DNA from: Elysia crispata
Lineage: Eukaryota > Mollusca > Gastropoda > Plakobranchidae
Direction: 5' to 3'
Length of the DNA stretch: 64,000 nucleotides
Assembly: GCA_033675545.1 (NCBI GenBank)
Contig: JAWDGP010007472.1
Coordinates: forward strand, 591,424-655,423
Part shown: one piece after another, positions 40,650-52,933 of the stretch
How positions within the stretch are numbered: the first letter of the stretch is position 1
Layout: each line of letters opens with the position of its first letter
Notes under the pieces: model-generated
Database searches by the model: none
Seen by the model: the letters and a program-made list of their open reading frames with translations, nothing else
What the model was told of the DNA's origin: nothing
Translations under genes and position numbers: made by a program

Positions 40650-42254
40650 CTAACCAAAATGTTGATTCTGAACATTATGGGTAGCTGCTATCAATTCAAC
40701 AAACTCCATCTCGTTTCCATATGTAATTGGCTGTTGGTGCGTGGCGTGAATACCAGACACTTGACTCACGTATTGATTTGTGTGATGGACATTGACAACT
40801 GAGGCGGATGGTTGATGACTTGTTGGGTGCTCAAAAACTGGAGGACAATGCATGTTCACATTTCCTACTGGTGGATTAATGTTAACTAGAGTTCCCATTG
40901 GCTGAGTGCCATGAGCTTCTTCATTGACAGAGGCTGGAATTACAGTCAGGGTTGTACCTGGGGTATTTACTTTGACTTTAGCAGCAAGTTGTCCTAATTT
41001 GCGCCATTTTTTGTTCAATGCTCTTTTTTGCTTGTAAACCTGATACTTCTCCGGATCCTGTTTGAGCCTTTTCCTGTATTCTTTCATGCGTTCAGCATCT
41101 GATGGACGTGGTTCTCCCGGATTGTACCTTTTTCTTGTGGGAATGAATATTTCCTCTGCACCTGATAAAACACGAATAAGTTTGGCTTCAATTTCTTTCA
41201 TTTTTTCTTCACACATCTTTTGCTTCTCTATTATTTGCTCCCTTTCAAGTTGTTTCGCATACTCTTCTTCAGTAAGCTCAGGTTTCACTTCGGTCTCTTT
41301 TGTTTCTGGAAAAAAGTCATCAACCTTCAAGGGAATTACACTTAGTTCTGAACTGTGTGAACCTGCCTCCGACCCAACTGTACTTGTAACTAATACACGA
41401 TAACCAGCATCGATGACCTCAGCTAACATTTTCCCTATAATCTGTTTCATCTTCTTTTTTATACAAGTCTTTCTGTTTTGTTCGATTTTTACCTTTTCTT
41501 TCGATTTGTCCTGCGTTTTATGTTGAAGTAATACAGCTTTGGTTGTTTTTCCTGTTAATGCCTCTGCTACCTCATCTATATTATCAATTGCAAGTTGATA
41601 AGTATTGTGAGAAACCACAGACACTGATGACTTGTGTAGCGTGCACTTTTTGCATCCATCTTTGGATATTACAGTCATGCCAGGATCATTACTTTGGTTA
41701 CGTTTCAGCATCTCTGCCATCTCAAGAAGCCTTTGCTGACGCTCCTGTGTTCTTATCCTTATAGATTTTTTGTGAGCCTTTAAAATTGCCTCTTTGTCAG
41801 GGCCATCAGGTAAGCTTTTCCAGCTAAATCTTCTCCTATAAACTGACGAATCTTGTGCAAGGATCAACAGCTGCTCGTTAGAGAAACCTGACTCTGCTAA
41901 TAAAGATTTCAGCCTTAACTTCCTCTGCTTGCCTTTTTTCATTTTAAGAACTTCTCTCATTTTCTTTAATTTGTCCTTGTCAAACTTTTCTAGAAATTTC
42001 TTCTTTGCAGCTTTGATCTCTACAGCTGAAGGAATAATATACCGATTCTGGTTGATATTCATCAGCGCATCTTGCAAGACTGGTATGTTACACATTGACG
42101 CTAACTTATAAATTAAATCTTTGAATTCTTTTAGTTGATTTTCAGATTCAGAAAAATTATTATTGTTGGCCTCCTCTTCTAAGAATTTCTTTGGGGGCGA
42201 CTGGGGCAACTGTAAGCTCTCTCGGTTCATGCAGGTGTTTTCTTCAACTGGACC
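40650..42254 (-). CDS. Large terminal exon of an unrecognised host gene (basic, coiled-coil-rich protein)
   Basis: The last coding exon has 534 codons counting the phase-completing base pair. It opens after a strong acceptor (TTATCTCTTCAG before GT) in phase 1, matching the upstream exon at 47.2 kb. An internal Met at 42,230 would give 526 residues but need not be used. The first third is lysine/arginine-rich helix (residues about 75-120, 150-185). A CKKC pair lies near residue 193. A Glu/Lys-rich coiled-coil segment follows at about 318-355. Then comes the motif PSDAERMKEYRKRL and PEKYQVYKQKRA, a basic box I recall from many unannotated invertebrate proteins. The C-terminal 120 residues are Val/His/Asn/Pro-rich and low in charge. 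No enzyme or named domain is recognised. A nuclear role is only suggested by the basic composition. The frame is intact and looks under selection. Confidence 0.8.
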   Translation of the reverse strand, partial: GPVEENTCMNRESLQLPQSPPKKFLEEEANNNNFSESENQLKEFKDLIYKLASMCNIPVLQDALMNINQNRYIIPSAVEIKAAKKKFLEKFDKDKLKKMREVLKMKKGKQRKLRLKSLLAESGFSNEQLLILAQDSSVYRRRFSWKSLPDGPDKEAILKAHKKSIRIRTQERQQRLLEMAEMLKRNQSNDPGMTVISKDGCKKCTLHKSSVSVVSHNTYQLAIDNIDEVAEALTGKTTKAVLLQHKTQDKSKEKVKIEQNRKTCIKKKMKQIIGKMLAEVIDAGYRVLVTSTVGSEAGSHSSELSVIPLKVDDFFPETKETEVKPELTEEEYAKQLEREQIIEKQKMCEEKMKEIEAKLIRVLSGAEEIFIPTRKRYNPGEPRPSDAERMKEYRKRLKQDPEKYQVYKQKRALNKKWRKLGQLAAKVKVNTPGTTLTVIPASVNEEAHGTQPMGTLVNINPPVGNVNMHCPPVFEHPTSHQPSASVVNVHHTNQYVSQVSGIHATHQQPITYGNEMEFVELIAATHNVQNQHFG

Positions 42255-45200
42255 TGAAGAGATAACCAGCTCTTAGAATTTTTTTTTTTTTAACTATTAA
42301 AAGCATTCAGCACATCAATACAAAACCAAATAATTTTCAAAATTATTTGTTTACAGCTTATGAAATCTTAATGGACTTAAAATTCTTGACCTTTAGTTTC
42401 ATTCAAGAAAGGAACGAAAAAGATATGTTTTCCAATAGGATACAAACACTCACAAAAAATCAATGCAACTTAATTATATACTGTATACTATAAATATATA
42501 AGTAATAAATGATAAAAACATGTTTTCAAATTTTAGTGACTTTCTGTTTCGGAACATATTATCATTCCTTTAATTCTGATTTTATTTCTTTTACTCCTTT
42601 TAAGATATCAGACACTAGATCTAGATGAATGCGACTATACTTTTTTTTTTTAATAAATTGCCATTTCCCTTATTCAAAATCTGTAAATTTTTTTAAAAAA
42701 GATCAAAACAGATTTCAAATTGGTCATAAGTTTTATTAAAAATTTATGATATCTCCATCAGCTCAAAAAAAAAACAATAAATACAGACTATCTTAAAAAT
42801 AGAGGACCAGATTTTGGTGTTTCTATAGATTCTGCAGATTCTTTTAATTTCAAGATTAAAGATTAATTATTATAAAATAATAAATAATAACTTTGTTTTT
42901 GTGGTGAGTTTTTTTTTTCTTTTTAGAAATTTCAGATCTTTCAACTTGTCAACAAAAAAGGCAACAAAAACAAATATAAAAAACAGTTTCAATAACAATA
43001 ATAAGCAAAAGAAATTAAATGCTACATTGCAAAACACTTGGGTATCAATTCAAAGATGGCCCAAATATAGGGCCAAACTTGTATTGCTTTTTTTTTCAAA
43101 AGCTACAGTCCAAACTATATAACAAACTGACCTAAAAACTCTTTTCTGACTCAAATATGACTTCTAACCATGGTTACTTAAAATTAAAATACCTTCAATA
43201 TGTAATTCACTTTGGAATAGATCTTTGTCCTCACTAGAAAAAATTCTGTATATATATATATACATTTGTAGTAATAGTATTATATATTAAGGCAACAGTG
43301 GAAAGAGAAATGTTTCAACATACAAATAAATGATGGTGAAAACATTTACAGATGTTTTCCAGATGCAATTTAGGAATTAATTTCATAAGAGATTCTTGAA
43401 ATTTAAATAATGACTTACTTTATCATAATTTAGGGGTCTCATTCTTTTCACTAAATTTATCTGAATTTTCTTACATGTATGAATTGCAGATTTTGGTTTA
43501 ATATTCTACAATACACCTTTATCAAACAAGATAAAATCAACACTCTAACAGAAACCGTCATAAGCAAACTGATTCAAATCAATACTTGGGTGAAAGCTGT
43601 TGCCAGCGGTCTCTGTTTTGTCTACAACAGAAAGCTGTTGATTGCTTTCACATGGATATGAACACAGGTCAGCCTCCAGTTCATGGCTGTCATCTGTCTC
43701 TGTAATTAACAACTTAATGCTTTAAATATGTAGTGAATTATTTTTACCTTGCCAATTATATGATAAAACAAATTATTGAGATTCAGAACTACCTAAGATA
43801 AGTATATTTACAGTAGTGGCAAATCATGAGGTCTTTCTGCTTCTTGTTAGACCGATTATGGATAATAACATATTTTCATTAAATGAGAGCAGGTTTACAT
43901 ATAAAAAATTTTCTACAAGTAAAACAATAAATTTTGAGGCTGGTCACATTTGGTAAGTAATTTAACTTCGTTTCAGAAGCCTTAAGCTGGTGTATAACTC
44001 GTCAATCACTCTCTGAACAAGATTCTGGTTTCTTGTAAGCTTTTATTCTAAAATGGACCGGAAGCTCTTTAAATTTTTTAAAGAGGAAAATTGTGTCACA
44101 AGTGACAGGTCTAACTTCTTTATCCAAAATAGCATTCCCAAATGAAAGTCTTATGCATTCCTTGACTTTCTCTCGAAAAAAAAATACATACAATATATTC
44201 TTTCTAGAAAGAAAGTTTTTCAGTTTCCCCCACATTCAATGGTTATTGCAGTTGTAAGAGATAGACTTGTACATAGATGTTGTAATTTACAATGAGTTTA
44301 GTTATTATAATTTAGGCATTACTTTTTTTTTAATTATGTCCTCCTTATATATCTCTTTCTTTTAAATGCAAATCCTCCATCTGAACACTTGATTTCAGAC
44401 TTCGTTCGTATTCACATCTACCAGTTCCTCTAATATCTTTTTATACATATTTAAGACAACACTATATTTTATCTTGGATTGGAATCTTTTAATCTTTATA
44501 TATGTTCACTGAGACTGGTTTGAAATCGTCTGTGTTTGAGTCTGAAGCTTATAGATACAACCAACACACCTCCAGCTTATGCTTATTCAAGCTCCTTTAA
44601 TTTGCAAGTTGAGCACTATTCTGATTCAGTACTTAACAAACAAGATTTATATGAATAAATGTGTGTGTGTGTGTGTGTATTTACTTATATGAGGGAAGGA
44701 GGAAGAAAGTAATAAGATAGACATATTAAGATAAACCAATTTTTTTTAAACGGGCATCTTTCATTTACTACATCAAGCTTACATCATATTTGAGCATTTT
44801 TCACAAGTTTCTTAAATGGATCGTATGCATTTTGCATTCATTTTGAAAAAAAAAAAATGTAAAAGTTACCATAACTGATTATATTTGATTATCAAATAGT
44901 CTTTTCAAAGATGTATGTGCTGGTTACACACCAACAGCAAAATCAAAAACATGCAATATCATACAAAGTCATGCAAGAGACTTGTGTTGGCCCATGCCAC
45001 ACTTAAGTCCAGAAATGGAGTAAATGGTATCAATAATTATACACATAGATCTGATGTTTCTAAGGTACTTTTGAGGAAAGAAAAAGCATTGTTGTTGTTT
45101 GGGTTTTTTTTTTATAATACATATAGATACTTAACAAGGATTAGTTAAAAGATACTTCGCATTCCATATCTTTTCTCCTAAACATTTCCTGGCTCACAGA

Positions 45201-45701
45201 GGATTGGCTGGTTCAATTTATGTGTCCATTGTGTCATTACAGAAATTAAAAACCAGAATAGACTAATTGAACGACGAACATGTACTGTGCTTGCGTCAAA
45301 CAAATCTCCCCTTCTCTTGTCTCATGTTGCTATTAGTATCGGTGTTACTACAGGCACTCCTTTCTAAGTGCATCAGCTCCCTTCTCAGAAAGAGATTAGC
45401 ATTGCTAGCTGCTTGCGAGATTCGTGTACATCACAGTACATGTAGTGCTTTTGTAATATCTTAATCAGCATCGATTTCAGAGAATCGAATCAGAAAGACT
45501 TCAAATATGAGTCCAATTCTAACAAAGCCAAAAAGAGAAAAATAACCTCTCCTACAGCAATATTCCATTTATGAGAAATTCTAACATTCAGATTTTAGTT
45601 TTTGAGATTTCTCCTGTTTTTCAGTAAGGACCAATTTTTAAATCTATACTTGTGTCTCTACCATCTATCCAAACCCCAGAAAAACAAGTTTCAAAAACAT
45701 A
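42255..45701 (-). other. Intron of the host gene (part)
   Basis: Very AT-rich, with a (GT)n run at about 44,660-44,678. Short frames on both strands, including 44,002-44,235 minus, have no matching splice phase or domain. No exon is supported here. Confidence 0.6.
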
Positions 45702-46179
45702 CAGTCGAGTCCGGTTATTTCAAAGTCATTGGGATACAAAAAGGACTTCGAAGTATCCAAAATTCGAATTATCAGGATACATAGAGAAAAGAGAATAAAA
45801 AAATGTGGGTGGCAGATCAATAATGTACTCAGGTGTGTAGGGATTCACACCTGGTTCCTGGGCCTAACCCTTTTCCCTTTCCTTCTCCTACTACTAGTCT
45901 TATTGCAGACTCTTGCCTGTAACATAAGTGGTCGGAACACACACATACACACACCAGAATTGCTTGCCACACGAGCATAGCACAACTTTCTTTGTTTTAC
46001 AAGCTAAGAAAACTGCTTCCAGAATAAAAAAAAAAAACCAGTCAAGATGGCTTTGAATTAACCGGATCCTTCTTTCCAACTTTGAACTAACAGATATTTT
46101 AAAAAAAGCTTAAAGAGAGAAATATTTGTTAAAATTAATCGAACTATTCGGATTCAAATGAATTATTTCAACTCGACTG
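45702..46179. mobile_element. Tigger/pogo-type MITE, 478 bp, TA target duplication
   Basis: Left end CAGTCGAGTCCGGTTATTTC and right end TTATTTCAACTCGACTG form inverted repeats in their outer nine bases (CAGTCGAGT) and again partly further in. TA flanks both ends (45,700-45,701 and 46,180-46,181). The subterminal words TTCGAA and ATTCGAATTATC are typical of pogo/Tigger ends. No coding capacity. It could have been mobilised by a pogo-type transposase, but the one at 37.5 kb does not show the same ends. Confidence 0.8.
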
Positions 46180-47239
46180 TAGCTAGGTTTATTTATACTC
46201 TATTAATTTCCTGACAGTTGTGAAAACACTCAAGATTTACAGGACCTTGTGAATGAGAAAATTCTAATTTGTCAATATTACTAAATAAACTCAGCAACTG
46301 ATACTTTTGACATCTGAAATCTGTGTGGTTTAAGTAGGGACACCAATTGTATTTTTTATGTGGTTCAACTTTTACTTCACTGGCTGCACAAAAAATACTA
46401 AGTGATGCTTGGTTACTCCCATTGAGAGTCACTGGGGTTAAGAAATTATTATATGCACTGGAGATGAAACTCATGTAGTTTTATTATTTTTTTTAAATAG
46501 CGCTTAGGATGAACCAGTGCCAAAATAATTTCAACCATAATATATATTTCAAGTTTATTTCTTTGTCTTCGAAACAAGAAAACAGTAGACTTTCTGATGA
46601 ATCATTTTAAAATAAAATTGTTTTTAAAATTTTTAAAATTGTTTTTTGTTATTAAATATGTGATGAAAGTTAATACTGAGACAAAATGTGATCATTATTT
46701 TCAAGGACATTAAATTGTATATATATATACTAATTGGGGTTTATTGAGTATTCTGCATATAAATGTATTAAAAAGATTTCAAGGCAGGGATTCAATGCTA
46801 AGCTTAAATTCTGAATTCTCATACTACATTTTTGCTACCATCATTTGGTGTCTCAAGATGGTCACTTTCCGCATCATCATTATCGTAAAAAATTTCATTT
46901 AAAATACATCTGGGTACCTCTACCATCATGATCTCATATCAAAATCAAGTTTCAAAGGTTGAAATTGAGAGCAATAATAATTTTAATTTAGTTTTTGTGA
47001 CTAAAAACAATGACTGATATCTTCATCTGTTCAACATTGTACAAAAAAAAAAAATATGGCCAGCAATGACTTCTATATTTCAGTAAAAAAAAGAAAAGTA
47101 AGGCAAATCCAGCCAAAATGCTTTATTACAATATACTCAGAAACATTTTTCAGTGTATTAAAAATACACTGCAATGTATAAATACATGTTAGTCAAATTA
47201 ACATGTATCACGTATCTTGATTAAAAAAAGGTGGCTTAC
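46180..47239 (-). other. Intron of the host gene (part)
   Basis: A minus-strand frame of 93 codons (46,193-46,474) begins with ATG but has no domain and no phase-1 acceptor and donor, so it is not called as an exon. Confidence 0.5.
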
Positions 47240-47290
47240 CTTGTTCAGACATTTTTTGACGCTTTCGCCCTCTCAATTTGCTGTGAGAAT
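47240..47290 (-). CDS. Internal exon of the host gene, 51 bp
   Basis: Bounded by TTTCTCCAG on the acceptor side and G followed by GTAAGCC on the donor side. It enters and leaves in phase 1 and is open only in that frame, encoding SHSKLRGRKRQKMSEQ, a basic stretch that could serve as a nuclear localisation signal. Its length is a multiple of three, so it could be skipped without changing frame. The donor phase matches the acceptor at 42,254. Confidence 0.7.
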
Positions 47291-47513
47291 CTGGAGAAAC
47301 AAGGGAAGGGAAGATAGTATAACAGTGAAATGATGAAAATCCATATCTATAGCTCTAGTCATAAATAAATATTTCTCTGCTATGTTGATGCTAATAGTAA
47401 TAACATAGTTTTACAGTTCTATAACTTTAGATGAATCAGAATTGATTTTTAAGATAGCCTTTTCCTTTTCATTTATAAAACTAGATGAGAGGCAAATATT
47501 CTTCAATTTGAAC
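47291..47513 (-). other. Intron of the host gene, no further feature
   Basis: AT-rich, nothing supported. Confidence 0.5.
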
Positions 47514-47824
47514 ATAAGATAAGATAAAACTTTATTTAGCCATCCGGGGGAAATTCAAAATTGATATGCCCATTAACATAAAAAGGCAAAAGACATTCAA
47601 TAAAAATAGAGGTGTACATGGAAAAGGCTTAAACTGCAAAATTTAAAAAATCATAAATAATTAAGAAGATACATACATGTATTATTTAGAGCTAGGATAT
47701 TTAAAAGAGTAAGTTTAGAGCACATTCTGGAATAAAATCATCATATAGAATTATCTAAAAATGTTTACCTTGTAAAGATTGTAATGAATAAGTAACTACA
47801 TGTAAAGTGTTTTTAATAATGATA

Positions 47825-47982
47825 CTGTGGAATCTAGATAAAATCAACACCACAGGACCTAAAAATTAGTTGACTTTAAGCAAAGTTGAAATTAAATTTT
47901 GCAAATATATAAAGAAATACAAAATACCCTACTAAACAGCAAGAGTTTCCTTGAAGGTGTTGACTTCAAGTGGATTCTGCTG
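47825..47982. mobile_element. Short MITE (Tc1/mariner-type), 158 bp, TA flanks
   Basis: The left end CTGTGGAATCTAGAT followed by AAATCAACACC is inverted at the right as GGTGTTGACTTCAAG then GGATTC and GCTG, with TA on both outer sides. It lies inside the LINE 3' region. A half copy of the same family is at 8,440-8,512. Confidence 0.65.
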
Positions 47983-48127
47983 TATTTTTTTTAGATCGCA
48001 TCTTGAATCTTAAACAGTATCATGAATATAACATATAATATTATAGATAAAATATGAAAAAAATGTTGCACTTAGTTTTCTGTAGGCCTAGTAATTGTAT
48101 TAACAAATGTCTACTCCGGTCCTTATA

Positions 48128-49510
48128 CGAGGGCTCTTTCATAATTAACCGAAAAATGCCTGTAAAATCCGCGTTTTTTATGCTATCAACAAAATTCTTG
48201 CACGTGTTCATACCTTGACTCGTCCTTCATTTCTCTACGTAACAGCCAAGTCTGTCAACACACTTCTGCCAACGCCGCACCATGGAATAGATACCCTCTC
48301 GGAAGAAACTTCCGTCAAGATTTTGTAGCCATTTCCGCACATGGTCAACAAGCTCTTCATCGTCATCAAAGCGCTTTCCTGCCAGCTCACGTTTCAGTGG
48401 CCCAAAGAGGTGATAATCAGATGGTGCGAGGTCTGGACTGTGTGGTGGGTGTGGCAAAATCTCCCATCCATATTTCTCTAGCCAACCTTGCGTCACTCGT
48501 GCTGTGTGGGGTGTAGCGTTGTCGTGTTGCAAAATGACCCCGTTGGTCAACTGCCCTGGGCGCTTTCTGCGAATGGCCTTCCTAAGCTTGTCAAGAGTTT
48601 GGCAGTACCTTGCAGCATTGATTGCTTCTCCAGTTTGTAAGGTTTCGAACAGAAGAACACCACGACTGTCCCAGAAAACAGTTCCCATTATTTTCTTTGC
48701 TGGCCGCATGACTTTGAATTTCTTCGCGACAGGTGAGGATGGATGTTTCCATGTCATCGAATCTTGCTTTGTTTCTGGGGTGCAATGGTGCAACCAAGTC
48801 TCATCAAGGGTGACTAAGCTGTCCAGAAAAGTCACATCGTAGCCTAGAAAATCTCCGCCGGCGTTGGCAGTATGCCCGTGAACCCTGCGTGAGCTCTTGC
48901 TTCTTCTCAAAAGTTCCCTGCAGATGTCCAATCTTTGTTCTTTATGATTGTCTGTCAATTGCTTAGGAACCCATCTTGCGCTGACTTTTCTGTAGCCAAG
49001 TTCATCAAATACAATTCTATGGGCAGAAGTTTCCGAAATTTCAAGACTGCTTGCGATTTCATGCAGTTTCAACCTCCTGTCTTAACGAATAAGCTCATCA
49101 ACTCGCTTCACATTGTCTTCTGACGTCGCAGTTATCGAACGCCCTCTCCCTTCCCTGTCTGTCAAGTCGGAATGGCCGGCTTCAAACAAATTACACCAGT
49201 GATAGACTTGTGTACGGCTTATAACATGCTCACCATATACACTCTGAAGTTCTTTATGAATTTCGGTAGGATTCAGACTTTTGGCGTTCAAAAAACGTAT
49301 GACAGCTCTGATTTCCTCCTTTGACCAAGTTTCAAGGTGGGCCGCCTTCTTTAAAATCGTCTAGACATTCATTGTGCATAATGATGCACTTCATAATTTC
49401 TTGGAATATCCGTAAGGAAATAAGGAATATCATGTCGTTTACAGAATTAAAAAAGCTCCACTGGTTGCTGAGCAATGGGCATTTTTCGGTTAATTCTGAA
49501 AGAGCCCTCG
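48128..49510 (-). mobile_element. Mariner copy A, 1383 bp, TA target duplication
   Basis: Imperfect terminal inverted repeats of about 28 bp begin CGAGGGCTCTTTCA and are flanked by TA at 48,126-48,127 and 49,511-49,512. Closely related to copy B at 52,934-54,295, which has the opposite orientation. It carries about 17 extra bases in the 5' leader compared with copy B. Inserted in the 3' part of a LINE. Confidence 0.93.
48227..49348 (-). pseudogene. Mariner transposase, copy A (DD34D), inactivated
   Basis: The N-terminal helix-turn-helix region runs from EEIRAVIRFLNAK through SRTQVYHWCNLFEAG, and the WVPKQLT linker motif follows. The catalytic domain has DETWLHHC for the first Asp, LQHDNATPHTA for the second and HSPDLAPSDYHLF for the third, with 34 residues between the last two catalytic Asp, the classic mariner DD34D spacing. 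The C-terminus ends CVDRLGCYVEK. The start codon is changed (AAG), one nonsense codon follows IR (TAA near 49,081), and the usual TGDE reads TLDE. The lesions differ from those of copy B. Confidence 0.92.
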
Positions 49511-50420
49511 TATTTATATCATCATTGAATAGTGCTATTGATTTTAGCAGAAAAGAGTTTGAGTATCTGCACCTATCACTAAGCTCTATGTAGTGGATGT
49601 GAGGGATCTTTCATTCATTTGTCGTACGCATTGGAACAATGTGCCCAGGTCATCCTATTTTTACCTACTAACCTCCCTGCTTTTTTTACTACTTTGTCAA
49701 GTCTGTCCTTGTCTTGCTTTTGAATGTTACCTCCGCAACAGAAGAGGGCAAAAGTTAAAGCACTGATAATCTTTGAAGAAAAAAAAATTCAAATAAATTT
49801 GTATAGAAGTTCAAAGACCTGAGTTTCCTTATTACATTCTTGTTTTAATTTTAAGAACTATTACATCTGTTTTTAATGTAAATTTATTATCTAGGACAAT
49901 GTGAAGGTACAAAATTTTCACTTGTTCTACTTCTTACACTTTAACTTCAGTGTATTTAGTATTACATTTCAGAATTATTTTTTTGGCTACGAAAATCAAT
50001 TGCCATTTCTTTAATTTTACTTATAGTTATATTTAGAACTAGATGGTTCCTGTCACACCAGTCAACAAAACCGTTTATTTTTTCTTAATAAGATCTTGAT
50101 CATTTGTATTCAGTCCTTTTAGTACAGTGTCCTTTGCATATTTGTGAATAATACAGTCATCATATTCAGATCTGCAGTCTTATGTATATAAAAGAAAAGG
50201 TGAGAAGACTAATCCTTGTGGGACCCCAGTATTCATTTTGATTGTATTTAATGTTAATGTGAGCTTAATCTAACAAACCCAAAGAAAGTGCAGAGAGAGC
50301 TTATTTATTTTGTCAGCTCTTAAAATAGAATGTGAATGAAATCTTGAGAATGTTATTGACAATTCAAGCAAAATTTGAGATGGAATAAAACAGTTCTCAG
50401 GCGACACTTTGTTTAGTAAT

Positions 50421-52933
50421 TTACTTCATCAGCGTCCAACCTTATCAATTTATTTCTTCAAGAGTGAACATAAAAAGTGATGAATAAAAACTATTTAAAA
50501 ATTTGTTTTCTTTTTCTTTGAAATTATGAAAATATTTTTACAAGCTGTTAAAATAATGCTGAACTTCAACTATTGCATTTGCAGGTTTAAAGAGACAACT
50601 TATTTTGTCAACTGATTTGATGAACACAGTTCCACTAGGTTTATACCAAAAAGAGGCATAGATCAACAATTTTTTTTAAATTAAAAAAAAAAACAACACC
50701 TTGTTTTCTGGCCATATAAGTATAGCTGAAACAAACTGTATATCTTCATTTCTTTCACAAAAATGAACCCAAAAATAATGGTTTTTGGAGAAATTCTTTT
50801 AGTTTGAAAGCAGGTTGGTATATTTTTTTTGAAAATTGCTTCCTGACATTTAACTTTTAAGATTTTACTTTCATTTTGCATATTTTCTTACAGATATACT
50901 CTTCTAAGGAATATTGTATCTCTTTAATGGTTTATAAAAGGGCAATATCACGAATATGTCAACCAAAGGGGAGAGTTTTCATTTTGCAGTATATGTTGAA
51001 TTTTTTTTTTATTATTCACTCAAAATGATATTTGAATCATTCATTTCGTTGTGAATGCTATCATGGTATGTAACAGCTACCTTGAAATTCAAAGATTTCA
51101 ACAAGGCTCTAGATATGAAACTAGCTGTGAACAATAAAACTTTTTATCACCCTGTGAAAATCATCAATTAGTAATTTCAGGTGTTTTATTTTGGGAAACA
51201 GTTTGTTCTTGACATTAAACCAAAAAAATATATTTTCTGATTTTTTAGTTGTAATTTTTAAGTCATGTATAAATTGAACTTTGATATGTTACATCAGTTA
51301 CTATTAATAAGTTATAAGTTTTGCTGCAAAAAGGCAAATCATCAAAAAAGTTATAACTCTTAAAAGGTTTAATCTAACTTTGTGCCTCATTTTCATATTT
51401 TTTCATGGTAACTGACGTAACATTTGCTGATAACTGATGAACACTTTGAGTATGTTATGTCAGTTAACAGTGATACATTTAAGATTTTGATTTTGAGATC
51501 AGTGCTTTATTGTTAAGTGCACTGCTTCAATCATTTAATTGCTTTCTTATTCCATGATAGGTAAGTAAGCGTCTAAGCTACTCTAAATTTATTCTTATTC
51601 CCAAAAATATATACTACTAGAGATAATTACATAAAAAAATGTATAATTCAAGGGAACAACTGACTGTCTAGTTATATATGCTTCAATCAAATGTGATCTT
51701 TAAAGTGAATAGATCTGGACTGTTTCAGAAATTTAGATCTTGAATCTCAATAATTCATCTAAAATATGCCCTGTGTCATTTACAGAAAGCCTAAATCTGC
51801 TGATTAAAAAAAAAGCAGGAGCACAGAAATTGCATGTGGAAAGAAAAGAAAATCAAAAACATTAAAAGATAATTTTTTTTAAAAAAGAAAGTATAGTCAT
51901 CTTTGTTGTCATTTACAACAGATACAAAGAATAAAGAACTATTATTCAAATCTAGTGGAAGCATTATGTTACACTAAACAAACAGGTTTTATATCATCGT
52001 ATGGTATGAGCTTTGGGAATGAGACGAGTTTTCTGGTTTCATCAGTAATTTTTCTACCAAGCATTAACTAATAGAGAGCCATTGTATAACTGACCTAGAT
52101 AGGATCATTTTGAAACAGTACATGTAATAGTTTTTTTTTCTTCTTCGAACCCATCTTCCTTGATATCCTCCTGATACATTTTCAAACTCCAATGCACAAG
52201 AGCATTTAAGAAATAATATGCCATGAATTTTGGCTTCTGTGCATTGTAAAATTAATCAATATGTAAAGCTGTTTTCAACTCTCTAGTGTTTACATAACTT
52301 GACAATTTTTTTTTAATTTCTGGCTAAGAACAAGAAAAAATGACTATTTTTAAATAATTATAACCATAACAAAGATTTTCTTGATGACTCAAATTATTTC
52401 AAACAGAAACATCTCAATCCATACAATTGTTATTTGTTTTTGTACCAGTAAAGTAATTTTTGCACTTCACTGCTTTTAGTTTAAAGAATGTTGCATTAGT
52501 TACCATGACTTTTACGTCAGTTACTATTTTTCTCTTGATGTCATATATCTGTTTTAAACAACTGAAAAACAAAACTGCTATAATCTTATTATTTCGAATC
52601 TTATCAACTCATACTAATAAAAATCTTTTCATCATTTCAACAAAATCCACAGAAAATTGAGTTTGAAGTATGTAAGGTGTAATTTATTAATTTCTTCATA
52701 TAACGTCAGTTAGTGCTGTAATTTTTTGACAACAAAAGAAATTAAACCAAATTAAAAACAATTGTTGGTTTTAAAAGATGACAATAAAGCTTAGAATCAG
52801 CATACATATTTTGAAGTTCGTACAATCAATCATTTCCACAAAAAGCAATGTAAAGCTTTTCAAACATTTTGTCAGTTACCCGTGGAATTGCCCATATACA
52901 ATTGTTCTCACTGAGTTGGTCTTTTGTGTGCTA
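50421..52933 (-). other. Intron of the host gene, no gene seen
   Basis: AT-rich with short frames only. No splice-bounded phase-1 exon was recognised between mariner copies A and B. Confidence 0.5.

Larger units (their letters stand above)
47514..50420 (-). mobile_element. LINE 3' end (CR1/Rex1-like), split by a mariner and a MITE
   Basis: Minus-strand reading gives a degraded reverse transcriptase: LNTIKMNTGVPQGLV with the PQG box, YAKDTVLKGL in place of the YADD box, FVDWCDRNHL-like and EMAIDFR-like words, then CCGGNIQKQDKDRLDKVV, KDPSHPLHRAL and YSNSFLLKSIALFNDD, the usual C-terminus of Rex1/CR1-group LINEs. The 3' tail at 47,514-47,560 reads GGCTAAATAAAGTTTTATC then TTATC repeats, a typical end for this group. 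The mariner at 48,128-49,510 and the MITE at 47,825-47,982 interrupt it. The frame is broken repeatedly. The 5' edge near 50,420 is an estimate. Confidence 0.75.

Noticed and set aside
41062-41403. Plus-strand frames opposite the 40.65-42.25 kb exon
   Set aside because: Shadows of the long minus-strand exon.
46193-46474. 93-codon minus-strand frame in the host intron
   Set aside because: No phase-1 splice sites and no recognised domain.
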